Below, one piece after another: positions 17,510 through 26,241 of a stretch of 64,000 nt of DNA. The translations under genes and the position numbers were made by a program. The stretch lies in the NCBI RefSeq assembly GCF_020483305.1, contig NZ_JACWAB010000003.1, positions 240,737-304,736 of the forward strand. Reading direction: 5' to 3'. The notes below the pieces were generated by a model. It saw only the letters and a list, made by a program, of their open reading frames with translations. It searched no databases and was not told the origin of the DNA. Source of the stretch: Arthrobacter sp. UM1. Its GTDB lineage: Bacteria; Actinomycetota; Actinomycetes; Actinomycetales; Micrococcaceae. Every line of letters starts with the position of its first letter. Position 1 is the stretch's first letter.

Positions 17510-18388
17510 CTAGCCGCGCCCGGCGGCGTCCGGCTGCCGGCGGTAGCCCTCGAGCCAGGTCCACTCGGCCAGCTCGCGCAGGCGCGTCAGGAGGGCCCGC
17601 GACTGGGTGGGGCCGTACGGGAGGATCGGGACGGCCTTGGTCAGGTCCGTGGAGGCCTCGTTCATGGCGGTGCGGGTGACGCGGACGGCCTGGCGCATCG
17701 TGGCGCGCTCCACCTTGACGGCGTCCATGCGCATCGGGCGGCCGTGGCCGGGGATGACGGTCTCGTAGAGGTCCTCGAGCGCGGTGATCTTGCCGAGGGT
17801 GCGGATCCACTCGTCCGGGTGGGAGTCGGCGAAGTGGGGGTCGCCGCTCTCCTCGACGAGGTCCCCCGCGAAGAGGACGCTGCCGCAGCCCACGAGGAGA
17901 TCGTGGTCCGTGTGCCCGCGGCCGAGGAAGAAGAGGGAGGCCGTGACGCCTCCGAGGTCCAGCTCCGTGGGCTTCACCGTGCCGGCGTCCGAGACGGGCA
18001 CGAGGCGGTTGGGCACGAGCACCTCCGCGTCCGGGCTCCCCTCGGCCGCCGAGGGGTCGACGGCGACGGCGGCCTTGCGCTCCCCCGCGTCCTCCCGCTC
18101 CAGTGCGGCGGCGATCCCGGGGTGGGCCCAGAACTCCTCGACCCCGAGGGCCTTGAGGCGGGCGTTGCCGAACGTGTGGTCGAAGTGCGCGTGGGTGTTG
18201 ACGACGACGATCGGCAGCTCGGTCACCTCCCGCGCCTCATCCCAGATGCGCTGCGCGGACTCGGGGCCCGCACCGGAGTCGACGAGGAGCGCGCGCTCGC
18301 TGCCGACGACGAGGCCGACGTTGAGGTGCAGGCGCGCGTCCCGGGCGACGAAGACGTTCTCAGAGACGGTCTCGAAAGGTGTCAGCAT
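17510..18388 (-). CDS. metallo-beta-lactamase-fold hydrolase
   Basis: A 292-residue MBL-fold protein. The metal motif is NTHAHFDH near residue 85, with further ligands in GRGHTDHD, LFAGDLVEE and IPGHGRPM, so the dinuclear site is complete. Substrate could be a thioester, lactone or beta-lactam. ATG 18388 follows GGGGGC. First gene of an operon with the MFS transporter. Its upstream region carries an intrinsic-terminator-like hairpin at 18460-18505, which could be attenuation of this operon. Confidence 0.85.
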   Translation of the reverse strand: MLTPFETVSENVFVARDARLHLNVGLVVGSERALLVDSGAGPESAQRIWDEAREVTELPIVVVNTHAHFDHTFGNARLKALGVEEFWAHPGIAAALEREDAGERKAAVAVDPSAAEGSPDAEVLVPNRLVPVSDAGTVKPTELDLGGVTASLFFLGRGHTDHDLLVGCGSVLFAGDLVEESGDPHFADSHPDEWIRTLGKITALEDLYETVIPGHGRPMRMDAVKVERATMRQAVRVTRTAMNEASTDLTKAVPILPYGPTQSRALLTRLRELAEWTWLEGYRRQPDAAGRG

Positions 18389-18459
18389 GGGGCCCCCGGA
18401 GTGGATCAGTGGTTCCCTCCAGGGTACGCCGGGGCCGGGCGGAGCGGGTGTCCGGGCAG

Positions 18460-18505
18460 ACAAAAGGCCCACCCAGCTCGTCCCCCGACGCTGTGGGTGG
18501 GCCTT
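18460..18505 (-). terminator. intrinsic-terminator-like hairpin upstream of the MBL-fold gene
   Basis: Perfect 12-bp arms AAGGCCCACCCA (18464-18475) and TGGGTGGGCCTT (18494-18505). On the minus strand the stem is followed by TTTT (18465-18462). It sits 72 bp upstream of a minus-strand start codon rather than after a gene, suggesting attenuation or a separate small RNA. Confidence 0.65.
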
Positions 18506-18642
18506 GGATCCCTGCTCCTCATCCCCCGATCAAGAGCTGCCGAAATAGGCTGGATCCGGCTGTCTGCGGGACAATCCGGGCGTCATCCCCTGGCCGCCCT
18601 TGTGTCTTCACTGGATTTGTTCAACCGCCTGACAACGTATCC

Positions 18643-18671
18643 ATCGTATCAGGAGAATCTGAGAAGTGAAA
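18643..18671 (-). promoter_or_regulatory. candidate minus-strand promoter upstream of the hairpin
   Basis: TTTCAC (18671-18666) and TACGAT (18648-18643) are separated by 17 bp on the minus strand. A transcript from here would run about 175 nt to the terminator at 18460. This part of the 18389-18927 gap is visibly less GC-rich than its surroundings. No ORF is supported. Confidence 0.3.
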
Positions 18672-18807
18672 CCTGTGGTCAGACCACCTTCATCGAGTTT
18701 CGGATCCCTTATTTTGCGGGGTTTCCTGGACCTCATCTCCGGTTCGCGACGACGCCGCCCCCGCGGCCCGCCCACGCCCCGCGGCCCGATTCGGGACCCG
18801 ACCGGGG

Positions 18808-18873
18808 CGGATTCCACGCCCGACCGAGACGGCTTCCGTGCCCTGCCAGGTCGGATTCCGTGCCCGGCCGGGC
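18808..18873. repeat. three 22-bp direct repeats upstream of ptsI
   Basis: Units at 18808-18829, 18830-18851 and 18852-18873, all variants of CGGMTTCCRYGCCCKRCC with a short variable end. They end 16 bp before the likely -10 box of ptsI and so could be an operator array. Confidence 0.55.
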
Positions 18874-18889
18874 CGAAAGAGCCCTCGCG

Positions 18890-18895
18890 TAGGCT
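18890..18895 (+). promoter_or_regulatory. candidate -10 box of ptsI
   Basis: TAGGCT, 32 bp before the ptsI ATG and directly after the 22-bp repeats. Confidence 0.35.
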
Positions 18896-18927
18896 GGGTG
18901 CACGAACCACAGCTTCGAAGGACGGTT

Positions 18928-20703
18928 ATGAGCACCCCTCACGCATCCCCCCAGTCCGTCATCGCCGGCACTCCGGTGAGCGCAGGCCGCGTCGTCGGCA
19001 CCGTCAAGGCCATGGCGGGGCCCGTCACGGAGCCGAGCCCCGGCAGCCAGGTGCCCGTGGACTCCAGCCCGGAGGCGGAAGCACAGCGCATCAAGGACGC
19101 CGCAGCCGCCGTCAAGGCGCAGCTGAGCGAGCGCGCCGCGACCGCGTCCGGCAGCGCGAAGGACGTGCTCAAGGCCACCGCCCTCATGGCGTCCGACCCC
19201 ACGCTCACGAAGTCCGCCGTCAAGCTCGTCAAGAACAGCGGGCTCAGCGCGGAGCGCGCGGTCTGGGAGGCGGCGGACGGCGTCGTCGAGCAGCTCGTCT
19301 CGCTCGGCGGGTACATGGCCGAGCGCGCCGCGGACGTCCGGGACGTGCGCAACCGGATCGTCGCGGAGCTGCGCGGCGAGCAGGCGCCCGGCATCCCCGC
19401 CTCTGAGACGCCGTTCGTGCTCGTGGCGGTGGACCTCGCGCCCGCGGACACGGCGACGCTCGACCCGGCCAAGGTCCTCGCGCTCGTCACGAGCGACGGC
19501 GGCCCCCAGTCCCACACCGCCATCCTGGCCCGCCAGCTCGGCCTCCCCGCGGTCGTGGCCGCTCCCGGCGCGGACAAGGTCGAGTCCGGCACCGAGGTCT
19601 ACGTGGATGGGGCGGCCGGCACGATGAGCCTCACCGTCTCCGACGAGCAGCGCGAGGCCGCCCGGAAGTTCGCCGAGCTCGCGGCGAACCCCCTTGTGTT
19701 CGACGGCGACGGCCGGCTCGCCGACGGGACCCGCGTGCCGCTGCGCGCGAACATCGGCTCGGCGGCGGACGCACGTGCCGCCGCGGAGAAGAAAGCCCAG
19801 GGCGTGGGCCTCTTCCGCACCGAGTTCCTCTTCCTGGACCGCGAGGACGAGCCGAGCGTCGAGGAGCAGACCGCCTCCTACGCCGAGATCTTCTCCGCGT
19901 TCGGGGGCGCCGGGGCCGCCGGGGCTGCCGGGGCTGCCGGGGCTGCCGAGGCCGAGCGTCCCAAGATCACCGTCCGCACGCTGGACGCCGGTGCGGACAA
20001 GCCGCTGCCCTTCCTCACCGAGGCCGGGGAGCCCAACCCGGCGCTCGGCGTGCGCGGCTACCGCACCCACACCCGCTCGCTCGAGGTCCTGACCAACCAG
20101 CTCGCGGCCATCTCCGCGGCGGCCCAGACCACCGGGGCGGACGTGTGGGTCATGGCCCCGATGATCGCGACCGTGCCCGAGGCGAAGCACTTCGCCCAGC
20201 TCTGCGCGGACGCGGGGATCGAGCACGCGGGCGTCATGGTCGAGGTGCCGAGCGCGGCCATCCGCGCCGAGTCCATCCTGGGCGAGTGCGAGTTCGCCTC
20301 GATCGGCACCAACGACCTCACCCAGTACGCCATGGCCGCGGACCGCATGCTCGGCGCCCTGGCGGAGCTCAACGACCCGTGGCAGCCGGCGGTGCTCGAC
20401 CTCGTCAAGGCCACGCACGTGGGCGCCGCCGCAGCGGCTGCCTCCTCCGGCGAGGAGCGCTCCGTGGGCGTGTGCGGCGAGGCCGCGGGCGATCCGGCGC
20501 TGGCCGTGGTCCTCGTGGGCCTCGGCGTCAACTCGCTGTCCATGACCCCGCGCTCCCTGCCCGCCGTGGCGGAGGTGCTCAAGTCCGTGACGCTGGAGCA
20601 GGCTCGGGATCTCGCGGAGCTGGCCCTGGAGCAGGCCTCTGCCGCCGAAGCCCGCGACGCCGTCCGCGCCGCTCTCCCGATCCTGGAGGACCTGGGCCTG
20701 TAG
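18928..20703 (+). CDS. ptsI: PTS phosphoenolpyruvate-protein phosphotransferase (enzyme I)
   Basis: A 591-residue enzyme I that takes phosphate from PEP and passes it to HPr. The phosphorylated His196 is in GGPQSHTAILAR. The PEP-binding barrel shows GLFRTEFLFLDRE, RTLDAGADKPLPF, EVPSAAI and ASIGTNDLTQYAMAADR, and the catalytic Cys region is SVGVCGEAAGD. GAAGGA lies 6 nt before ATG 18928. Between SAFGG and KITVRTLD the barrel carries an Ala/Gly insert built from 9-bp GGGGCYGCC repeats (about 19910-19950). The gene for its partner HPr lies convergent downstream, across repeat-rich DNA. Confidence 0.95.
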   Translation: MSTPHASPQSVIAGTPVSAGRVVGTVKAMAGPVTEPSPGSQVPVDSSPEAEAQRIKDAAAAVKAQLSERAATASGSAKDVLKATALMASDPTLTKSAVKLVKNSGLSAERAVWEAADGVVEQLVSLGGYMAERAADVRDVRNRIVAELRGEQAPGIPASETPFVLVAVDLAPADTATLDPAKVLALVTSDGGPQSHTAILARQLGLPAVVAAPGADKVESGTEVYVDGAAGTMSLTVSDEQREAARKFAELAANPLVFDGDGRLADGTRVPLRANIGSAADARAAAEKKAQGVGLFRTEFLFLDREDEPSVEEQTASYAEIFSAFGGAGAAGAAGAAGAAEAERPKITVRTLDAGADKPLPFLTEAGEPNPALGVRGYRTHTRSLEVLTNQLAAISAAAQTTGADVWVMAPMIATVPEAKHFAQLCADAGIEHAGVMVEVPSAAIRAESILGECEFASIGTNDLTQYAMAADRMLGALAELNDPWQPAVLDLVKATHVGAAAAAASSGEERSVGVCGEAAGDPALAVVLVGLGVNSLSMTPRSLPAVAEVLKSVTLEQARDLAELALEQASAAEARDAVRAALPILEDLGL

Positions 20704-20822
20704 GCCCGGGGGCAGTTTCACGCAGCCGGGGCCGGGCGGGCGAACCCCGCTCCGCCCCGGCCGCTCTGTGTCCGGGCCGTTCCCGGATCCGCACTCGTGT
20801 GCCGGCGGCCAGGGCACGGTAC

Positions 20823-21070
20823 GCACCCCTTTTCGCCACCACACCCGGTTTAGGGGCTAAACACCCGGAATCGAGCAGGATTCTGAGCAGAAACGGGTGC
20901 GGATGCGCGGGAGGGGCGAAAACGGGTGCGGCCTGAAACCTGGCAAGCGCAGCGCCCGCCAGACCCACCCATCAGAGGCGAGGCGACCCCGTTCGCCGTC
21001 GTCGTCGCCCACGACACCCTGACCAGGATCCACCGGCAGGCCTCGAGCCGACCCAGGCGCCTGCACTTCC
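20823..21070. repeat. 248-bp tandem repeat, unit 1
   Basis: First unit of a 248-bp tandem repeat between the converging ptsI and ptsH genes. It begins GCACCCCTTTTCGCC, carries the inner hairpin GTTTAG-GGG-CTAAAC, then GATTCTGAGCAGAAACGGGTG, and ends with a spacer of about 130 bp. The first 80 bp are the same element family as 14911-14994. No coding frame is supported. Confidence 0.8.
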
Positions 21071-21318
21071 GCACCCCTTTTCGCCACCACACCCGGTTTA
21101 GGGACTAAACACCCGAAATCGAGCAAGATTTTGAGCAGAAATGGGTGTGGTCGCGCGGGAGGGGCGAAAACGGGTGCGGCCTGAAGCCTGGGAAGCGCAG
21201 CGCCCGCCAGACCCACTCATCAGAGGCGAGGCGGCCCCGTTCGCCGTCGTCGTCGCTGACGACTTCATGCCCTGAATCCGCCCCCGGGCCTCGAGCCGAC
21301 CCGGGCCGCTGCGCTTCC
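21071..21318. repeat. 248-bp tandem repeat, unit 2
   Basis: Second unit, same length and order as unit 1, with scattered substitutions in both the ACACCCGTTT element and the spacer (for example GAAGCCTGGGAAGCGCAGCG against GAAACCTGGCAAGCGCAGCG). Confidence 0.8.
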
Positions 21319-21465
21319 ACACCCCTTTTCGCCACCACACCCGGTTTGAGGGCTAAACACCCGGAAACGAGCAGGATTCTGAGCAAAAACGGGTGCGGAT
21401 GCGCTGGAGGGCACGGAAACGGGTGCGGACGCGCGGGAGGGCACGAAAACGGGTGTAGCCGCCCC
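21319..21465. repeat. 248-bp tandem repeat, truncated unit 3
   Basis: Third unit, starting exactly 248 bp after unit 2, containing the element but replacing the spacer with three about 30-bp repeats that each carry RAAACGGGTG (21384-21457). Confidence 0.75.
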
Positions 21466-21546
21466 CTATGTGCGCGCAAGCGGACGGGCCAGGACGTGCC
21501 AGGACGGGCCCGGGCTGGGAGACGATCGGACGCGCCAGGACACGCG

Positions 21547-21579
21547 AAAAGGGGCGCCCGGCAGAACCGAGCGCCCCTC
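21547..21579 (-). terminator. terminator of the ptsH transcript
   Basis: Stem GGGGCGC (21551-21557) with GCGCCCC (21571-21577), followed on the minus strand by TTTT (21550-21547). It lies about 155 nt past the ptsH stop. Between them, 21677-21720 holds three 14-bp CCCCTCGCACCCGG-like repeats. Confidence 0.6.
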
Positions 21580-21731
21580 AGGGCCCCTCATGGAGGCGAG
21601 ACGGCGGAGGCGAAGCGGCGCGGTCGAGGCGGCGGGACGGGCGGCAAGGAAGCCGAAGTCCCGGCCCCGCACCAGGCCCCTCGCACCCGGCCCCTCGCAC
21701 CCGGCCCCGCGCGCCCGGCGCGACGCCGGGA

Positions 21732-22004
21732 CTACTCCGCGTCGAGGTCGCGGGAGAGGAGGTCGACGAGCTCGTCGAGGGCCTTGTCCGCGCCATCGCC
21801 CTCGGCTCGGAGGGTGACCTCCTCGCCGTGGCCGGCGCCGAGGCCCATCAGGGCCAGGATGGAGGCGGCGTCGACGGGCTCCTCGCCCTGCTTCTCGATG
21901 GTGATGTCGAGGTCCTCGTACTCGCCTGCGGCCTCGGCGAAGATGGCCGCCGGGCGGGCGTGCAGGCCGGACGAGGATGCGATGGTGACGGTGCGTGCTG
22001 CCAT
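21732..22004 (-). CDS. ptsH: phosphocarrier protein HPr
   Basis: A 90-residue HPr. The phosphoacceptor His15 is in SSGLHARPA and the second conserved Ser (Ser48) is in VDAASILALMGLG. The C-terminus is acidic, as is common in actinobacterial HPr. It receives phosphate from enzyme I and passes it to the EIIA domain of the mannitol permease nearby. AGGAG is 9 nt before the ATG. Separated from mtlD by 159 bp, so it may have its own promoter. No HPr kinase gene is present in the window. Confidence 0.95.
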   Translation of the reverse strand: MAARTVTIASSSGLHARPAAIFAEAAGEYEDLDITIEKQGEEPVDAASILALMGLGAGHGEEVTLRAEGDGADKALDELVDLLSRDLDAE

Positions 22005-22163
22005 GGTGGTGCTCCTTTGTCGGTGTGGCGTGCCCAGGCGGGGTGCCTGCGCGGCGGCTTCTGCCGCGCGGTGTCCGCCTGGCGGCTGCGGCGCGCGAGG
22101 CGCCTTTCAGCCGAGTCTAGGGGGTGGGTGTTGGGTGTCCGCGGGTGGTCTGCCGCGATGCCG

Positions 22164-23303
22164 TCAGCGGCCCTGGGCCTCGGTGACGACGCCGACGACC
22201 CCGGCGAACAGCGGGTGCTGCGCGTCGAGGCCCGTGACCTTGGAGGCGAACTCCTCGGCCCCGAGCTCCTTGAGGTCCTTCTGCAGCTCGACGGACTCGG
22301 GGTCCGAGGGGACGTCGAACCGCAGGGCCGCGCCGACCGCCGCGAGCAGCGCCGACGTGGAGAGGCCTCGCTCGGCCGCCTCCGCCGCCGGGCCGATGAA
22401 CCGCTCGTGCCGCGAGATCTTCCGCAGCGGCGCGCGGCCCACGCGGGTCACGGTGTCCGGGAGGTGCGGGTTGGCGAACCGGGCCAGGATCTTGTCCACG
22501 TAGGCCTGCTGCTCCTCCGGGGAGAAGCCGTGCTTGGCCACGAGGAGGTCCTTGGTCTCCCCCAGGACGGCCTCGACCTTGGCGTGCACGTCCGCGTCCT
22601 CGAGGGCGTCCGAGAGCTTCTCGAACCCGGCCGCGAAGCCGAAGTAGGCGCTCGTGGCGTGCCCCGTGTTCACGGTGAACAGCTTCCGCTCGATGTACGG
22701 GCCGAGGTCCTCGACCCACGTGACGCCCGGGATCTCGGGCCGGTTCTCGCCGAACGGACCGGACTCGATGGCCCACTCGAAGTAGGTCTCCACCTTGACG
22801 TCCAGGCCCTGGCCCGGCTCCTGGTTGGGGACGATCCGGTCCACCGCGGTGTTCGCGAAGACCGCCTTGCCCTCGATCTGCGACTCCGAGAGGTGCTCGC
22901 GGATGTGCTCGGCGAGGGTGTCCGTGGCGTTGATGGCGTTCTCGCACGCCATGACCACAAGGGGCTTCGAGCCCTGCGGGCGCGCCGCGATCCCAGCCGC
23001 GATGGCCGGTGCCACGAACTTGAGGATCGAGGGCCCCACGGCGCAGGTCACGATGTCCGCGCTCGCGATCTCCTCGATGAGCTTCTCCCCCTCGGTCGCC
23101 GAGTTGACGGCGGAGAAGTCCGTGACGACGACGTCGCGGCTCTCCTGCCCCACCTCGTGGACCGTGTAGGAGTCGGCCGCCTTGAGCTGCTCGATGAGCT
23201 CCTCGTTGACGTCCGCGAAGACGATGTGGATGCCCGCCCCGTGGAGCAGCGAGCCCACAAAGCCCCGCCCGATGTTTCCGGCGCCGAAGTGAACTGCCTT
23301 CAT
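22164..23303 (-). CDS. mtlD: mannitol-1-phosphate 5-dehydrogenase
   Basis: A 379-residue long-chain polyol dehydrogenase that oxidises mannitol 1-phosphate to fructose 6-phosphate with NAD. The nucleotide-binding motif is MKAVHFGAGNIGRGFVG at the start; the family signature FANTAVDRIVP is near 150, and LFTVNTGHATSAYFG near 210 carries the catalytic Asn and His. Length is normal. The ATG at 23303 overlaps the stop codon of mtlA by one base, so expression is coupled to the mannitol permease. Confidence 0.95.
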   Translation of the reverse strand: MKAVHFGAGNIGRGFVGSLLHGAGIHIVFADVNEELIEQLKAADSYTVHEVGQESRDVVVTDFSAVNSATEGEKLIEEIASADIVTCAVGPSILKFVAPAIAAGIAARPQGSKPLVVMACENAINATDTLAEHIREHLSESQIEGKAVFANTAVDRIVPNQEPGQGLDVKVETYFEWAIESGPFGENRPEIPGVTWVEDLGPYIERKLFTVNTGHATSAYFGFAAGFEKLSDALEDADVHAKVEAVLGETKDLLVAKHGFSPEEQQAYVDKILARFANPHLPDTVTRVGRAPLRKISRHERFIGPAAEAAERGLSTSALLAAVGAALRFDVPSDPESVELQKDLKELGAEEFASKVTGLDAQHPLFAGVVGVVTEAQGR

Positions 23304-25393
23304 CAGCCGTTGACCTTTCCGAGAATGCTGAGGATGTCCTCGTCAGTCCGCGCGTCCAGGAGCTGCTGGACCGCCGTCTTGTCCGAGAAGACCTTGGCGA
23401 TCTTCGAGAGGATGCTGAGGTGGTCCTTGCCCTTGCCGGCGATTCCGACGACGAACTTGACCTCCTTGCCGTTCCAGTCGATGCCGTCCGGGTAGCGGAC
23501 GAACGAGAGGGCCGACGACGAGATCAGGTTCTTGGCCTCATTCGTACCATGCGGGATGGCGAGGAGGTTGCCCATGTAGGTGGGCACGGACGCCTCGCGC
23601 TCGTGCATGGACTCCACATACGAGGGCTCGACGGCGCCGGCGTCCACGAGCAGGCGCCCGGCCTCGTCGATCGCCCCGGACTGGGACGCGGCAGAGCCGC
23701 TCAGCACGATCGTGCGCGCAGAGAGGACTCCGTCCTGCGGGGCGTCCGCCGTCGTCGTCCCGTGGGAAGCGGCCGCCGCCACACCGGCCGTGCCCGCCGC
23801 GGTGGCCCCGACCGCCGAGGAGCCCGCAGCGGCGGAGCCGGAGGCAGCGGGAGCGGACGCGGGGGCAACAGGCTCGGCGGACTGGGGCTCGGCCGGAGCT
23901 GCGCCCTGCTCGTCGAGGGACTCGACGATCTCGTCGTAGCGCGGCGAGCCCATGAAGTTGTCCACGGTGACCATGCGGGCGGAGGGGACGCGCTGGGCGG
24001 CGCGGTCGGCGAGGTCCTGGTGGACGACGACGAGGTCCCACTCGTCCTTGAGGTTGGCGATGGCCGAGTTGGTCACGGAGACCTCGCTGTGGCCGGCCGC
24101 CTTGATCTTGTTGCGGAGCACGGAGGCGCCCATGGCGGAGGAGCCCATGCCGGCGTCGCACGCGAAGACGATCTTGCGGATCGGGCCCGAGGCCGCGGCG
24201 CCCGCGCCGGCGCCCGTGAGAGCGGAGGCCACGGAGGACTTCTTGCCCTTCATCTCCTCCATGCGGGCGGTGGCGGCGTTGAGGTCGCCCTCGCCCTTGT
24301 CCTTGGAGAACCGCAGGATGAGAGAGGAGACCGCGAACGAGACCGCGGTGGCTGCGAGGACCGACATGATGACGCCGAAGTGGCTGCCCGGCGCGGTCAT
24401 CGCGAGCACCGCGATGATCGAGCCCGGGGCCGGCGAGCCGACGAGGCCCACGTGGGTCATCTGCAGCACGGCCACGCCGGTCATGCCGCCGGCGATCGTG
24501 GCGAGGATGAGCTGCGGCTTCATGAGCACGTACGGGAAGTAGATCTCGTGGATGCCGCCGAGGAAGTGGATGACGCCCGCGCCGATGGACGAGGTCTTGG
24601 CGGCGCCGCGGCCGAAGATCATGTACGCGAGGAGGACGCCCATGCCCGGGCCGGGGTTGGCCTCGAGGAGGAAGAGCATGGAGCGGCCGGCGCTCTGGAC
24701 CTGCTCGGTGCCGAGCGGCGTCAGGATGCCGTGGTTGATGGCGTTGTTGAGGAAGAGGACCTTGGCCGGCTCGATGATGATCGAGGTCACCGGCAGGAGG
24801 TCATGGGAGACGAGCCACTCGACGCCCTTGGACACGGCCTGCGTGCCCGCGCTGACGAGCGGCGCCACGAGGAAGAAGCCGAAGACCGCGAGCAGGCCGC
24901 CCCAGATGCCGGCGGAGAAGTTGTTGACGAGCATCTCGAAGCCCGGCTTGATCTTGCCGTCCCAGAGCTTGTCCCACTGCTTCATGGACCAGCCGCCGAG
25001 CGGGCCCATGACCATGGCGCCGATGAACATCGGCACGGAGGAGCCCGTGATGACGCCCATCGTGGCGATGGCGCCGACGACGCCGCCGCGGTGCTCGTGC
25101 ACCATCTTGCCGCCGGTGTAGCCGATGAGCAGCGGCAGGAGGTAGGTGATCATCGGGCCGACGATGCCGGTCCACGGCACCTCCTGCCCGTCCACCGTGT
25201 GGGTCCCGAAGCCGCCGAGCTGGGCCACCGGGAAGTAGCCCTTCTCGATGAACAGGGCCGTGATGAGGCCCCACGCGATGAACGCGCCGATGTTCGGCAT
25301 GACCATTCCGGAGAGGAACGTGCCGAACTTCTGGACGCCCGTGCGGGCGCCGGCCGCGACGGAGCGCCGCGGCGTTTCAGTGGTTGCTGCCAT
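23303..25393 (-). CDS. mtlA: PTS mannitol transporter EIICBA
   Basis: A 696-residue permease with all three domains. The membrane EIIC domain spans about residues 20-365 with the conserved NNAINHGILTPLG and GGIHEIYFPYVL. EIIB has phosphocysteine Cys412 in VFACDAGMGSSAMG. EIIA has phospho-His615 in LAIPHGTNEAK. An Ala-rich linker (about 498-550) joins B to A. ATG 25393 is preferred over ATG 25399 because AAGGA is then 7 nt away. The first 17 bp overlap the end of the tetR gene, so tetR, mtlA and mtlD form one operon. Confidence 0.96.
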   Translation of the reverse strand: MAATTETPRRSVAAGARTGVQKFGTFLSGMVMPNIGAFIAWGLITALFIEKGYFPVAQLGGFGTHTVDGQEVPWTGIVGPMITYLLPLLIGYTGGKMVHEHRGGVVGAIATMGVITGSSVPMFIGAMVMGPLGGWSMKQWDKLWDGKIKPGFEMLVNNFSAGIWGGLLAVFGFFLVAPLVSAGTQAVSKGVEWLVSHDLLPVTSIIIEPAKVLFLNNAINHGILTPLGTEQVQSAGRSMLFLLEANPGPGMGVLLAYMIFGRGAAKTSSIGAGVIHFLGGIHEIYFPYVLMKPQLILATIAGGMTGVAVLQMTHVGLVGSPAPGSIIAVLAMTAPGSHFGVIMSVLAATAVSFAVSSLILRFSKDKGEGDLNAATARMEEMKGKKSSVASALTGAGAGAAASGPIRKIVFACDAGMGSSAMGASVLRNKIKAAGHSEVSVTNSAIANLKDEWDLVVVHQDLADRAAQRVPSARMVTVDNFMGSPRYDEIVESLDEQGAAPAEPQSAEPVAPASAPAASGSAAAGSSAVGATAAGTAGVAAAASHGTTTADAPQDGVLSARTIVLSGSAASQSGAIDEAGRLLVDAGAVEPSYVESMHEREASVPTYMGNLLAIPHGTNEAKNLISSSALSFVRYPDGIDWNGKEVKFVVGIAGKGKDHLSILSKIAKVFSDKTAVQQLLDARTDEDILSILGKVNG

Positions 25394-26237
25394 GATCATC
25401 CTTTGTGCCCGCGGACTGAGCGGGGTCGGGGTTGGAGATGTCCGCCCGGCGGCCGGCGGAGACGGCGTGCGGGGCCGGGGCCCCTGCCGAGTCAGCCGCA
25501 CCGGGGACGGCCGGAGCCGCCAGACGGTCGAGCCATTGGAGGAACAGCGCGAACTCCGGCTCGGAGAGCTGCTGCGGATTCGCGGACTGGAGCGTCGCGT
25601 TGAGCGCGATCGCCGCGGAGACGAGCGACTTCTGGCCGTCCTCGGCCGTCCATCCCGTCTCGGTGAGCAGGGAGCGGAGGATCCCGTCCCTCGAGGCCCG
25701 GGAGACGGCGAGCTCCTCCCCCTCCTCCGGGTCTGCGATGAGCATGAGCGCCGCGCCGATGTTGGCCGCGAGGAAGGACCGCTGCGCGGCCTCCGGGCTC
25801 ACGGCCAGCCCGCCGAGACGGGCGAGCGCGCTCATCGGCTGCTCGCTCAGGCGCTCGGCGATCTCCACTCCGGCCTGCCGCGTGCGGGTGGCGCCGAAGA
25901 GGAGCTCGAAGAGCTGCGGGTGCCGGCGCCCGTAGGCGACAACGGCGTCCCACGCCTGCTCCAGCGCGAGCCGGGGCGGGCAGGAGGCGGAGGAGGAGTG
26001 CCGCTCGGCGTAGGCCGCGAAATGCTCCGCGGCCGCCGCCTCGAGCAGCGGGTCCTTGCCCCCGAAATGGTGGTACAGCGTGGGCGCGGTGACCTCCGCC
26101 CGGTCCGTGATGGCCCGGGTGGAGACGGAGGCGGCGTCCTGCTCCGTGAGCAGCTCCAGGGCGGCGCGCACGAGCCTCTCCCGGGCGGGGACCCGGGTTC
26201 TGCTGTGCAGCTCTGATGCCGCCATGAGATCAGTCAC
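25377..26237 (-). CDS. TetR-family regulator of the mannitol operon
   Basis: A 286-residue TetR-type repressor. The helix-turn-helix lies at residues 18-65 (STRAITDRAEVTAPTLYHHFGGKDPLLEAA). The ligand domain is followed by a long Ala/Pro-rich C-terminal tail. GTG 26237 is favoured because TACTAT ends 7 nt upstream, giving a leaderless start; ATG 26225 is the alternative. Its 3' end overlaps mtlA by 17 bp. TetR control of mannitol genes is unusual, since MtlR activators of other families are better known. An upstream palindrome suggests autoregulation. Confidence 0.85.
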   Translation of the reverse strand: MTDLMAASELHSRTRVPARERLVRAALELLTEQDAASVSTRAITDRAEVTAPTLYHHFGGKDPLLEAAAAEHFAAYAERHSSSASCPPRLALEQAWDAVVAYGRRHPQLFELLFGATRTRQAGVEIAERLSEQPMSALARLGGLAVSPEAAQRSFLAANIGAALMLIADPEEGEELAVSRASRDGILRSLLTETGWTAEDGQKSLVSAAIALNATLQSANPQQLSEPEFALFLQWLDRLAAPAVPGAADSAGAPAPHAVSAGRRADISNPDPAQSAGTKDDHGSNH

Positions 26238-26241
26238 GAGC

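Noticed and set aside
18460..18560. Actinobacterial 6C small RNA on the plus strand (two C-rich loops)
   Set aside because: Two CCCCC loops occur, but runs are only five long and the only terminator-like T-run is on the minus strand.
20926..21108. Short ORFs inside the 248-bp repeats
   Set aside because: Frames differ between repeat units, substitutions are not synonymous-biased and no start signals exist.
23420..25603. Long plus-strand frame antisense to mtlA
   Set aside because: mtlA has complete PTS domains on the other strand; the antisense frame has no motif and biased composition.
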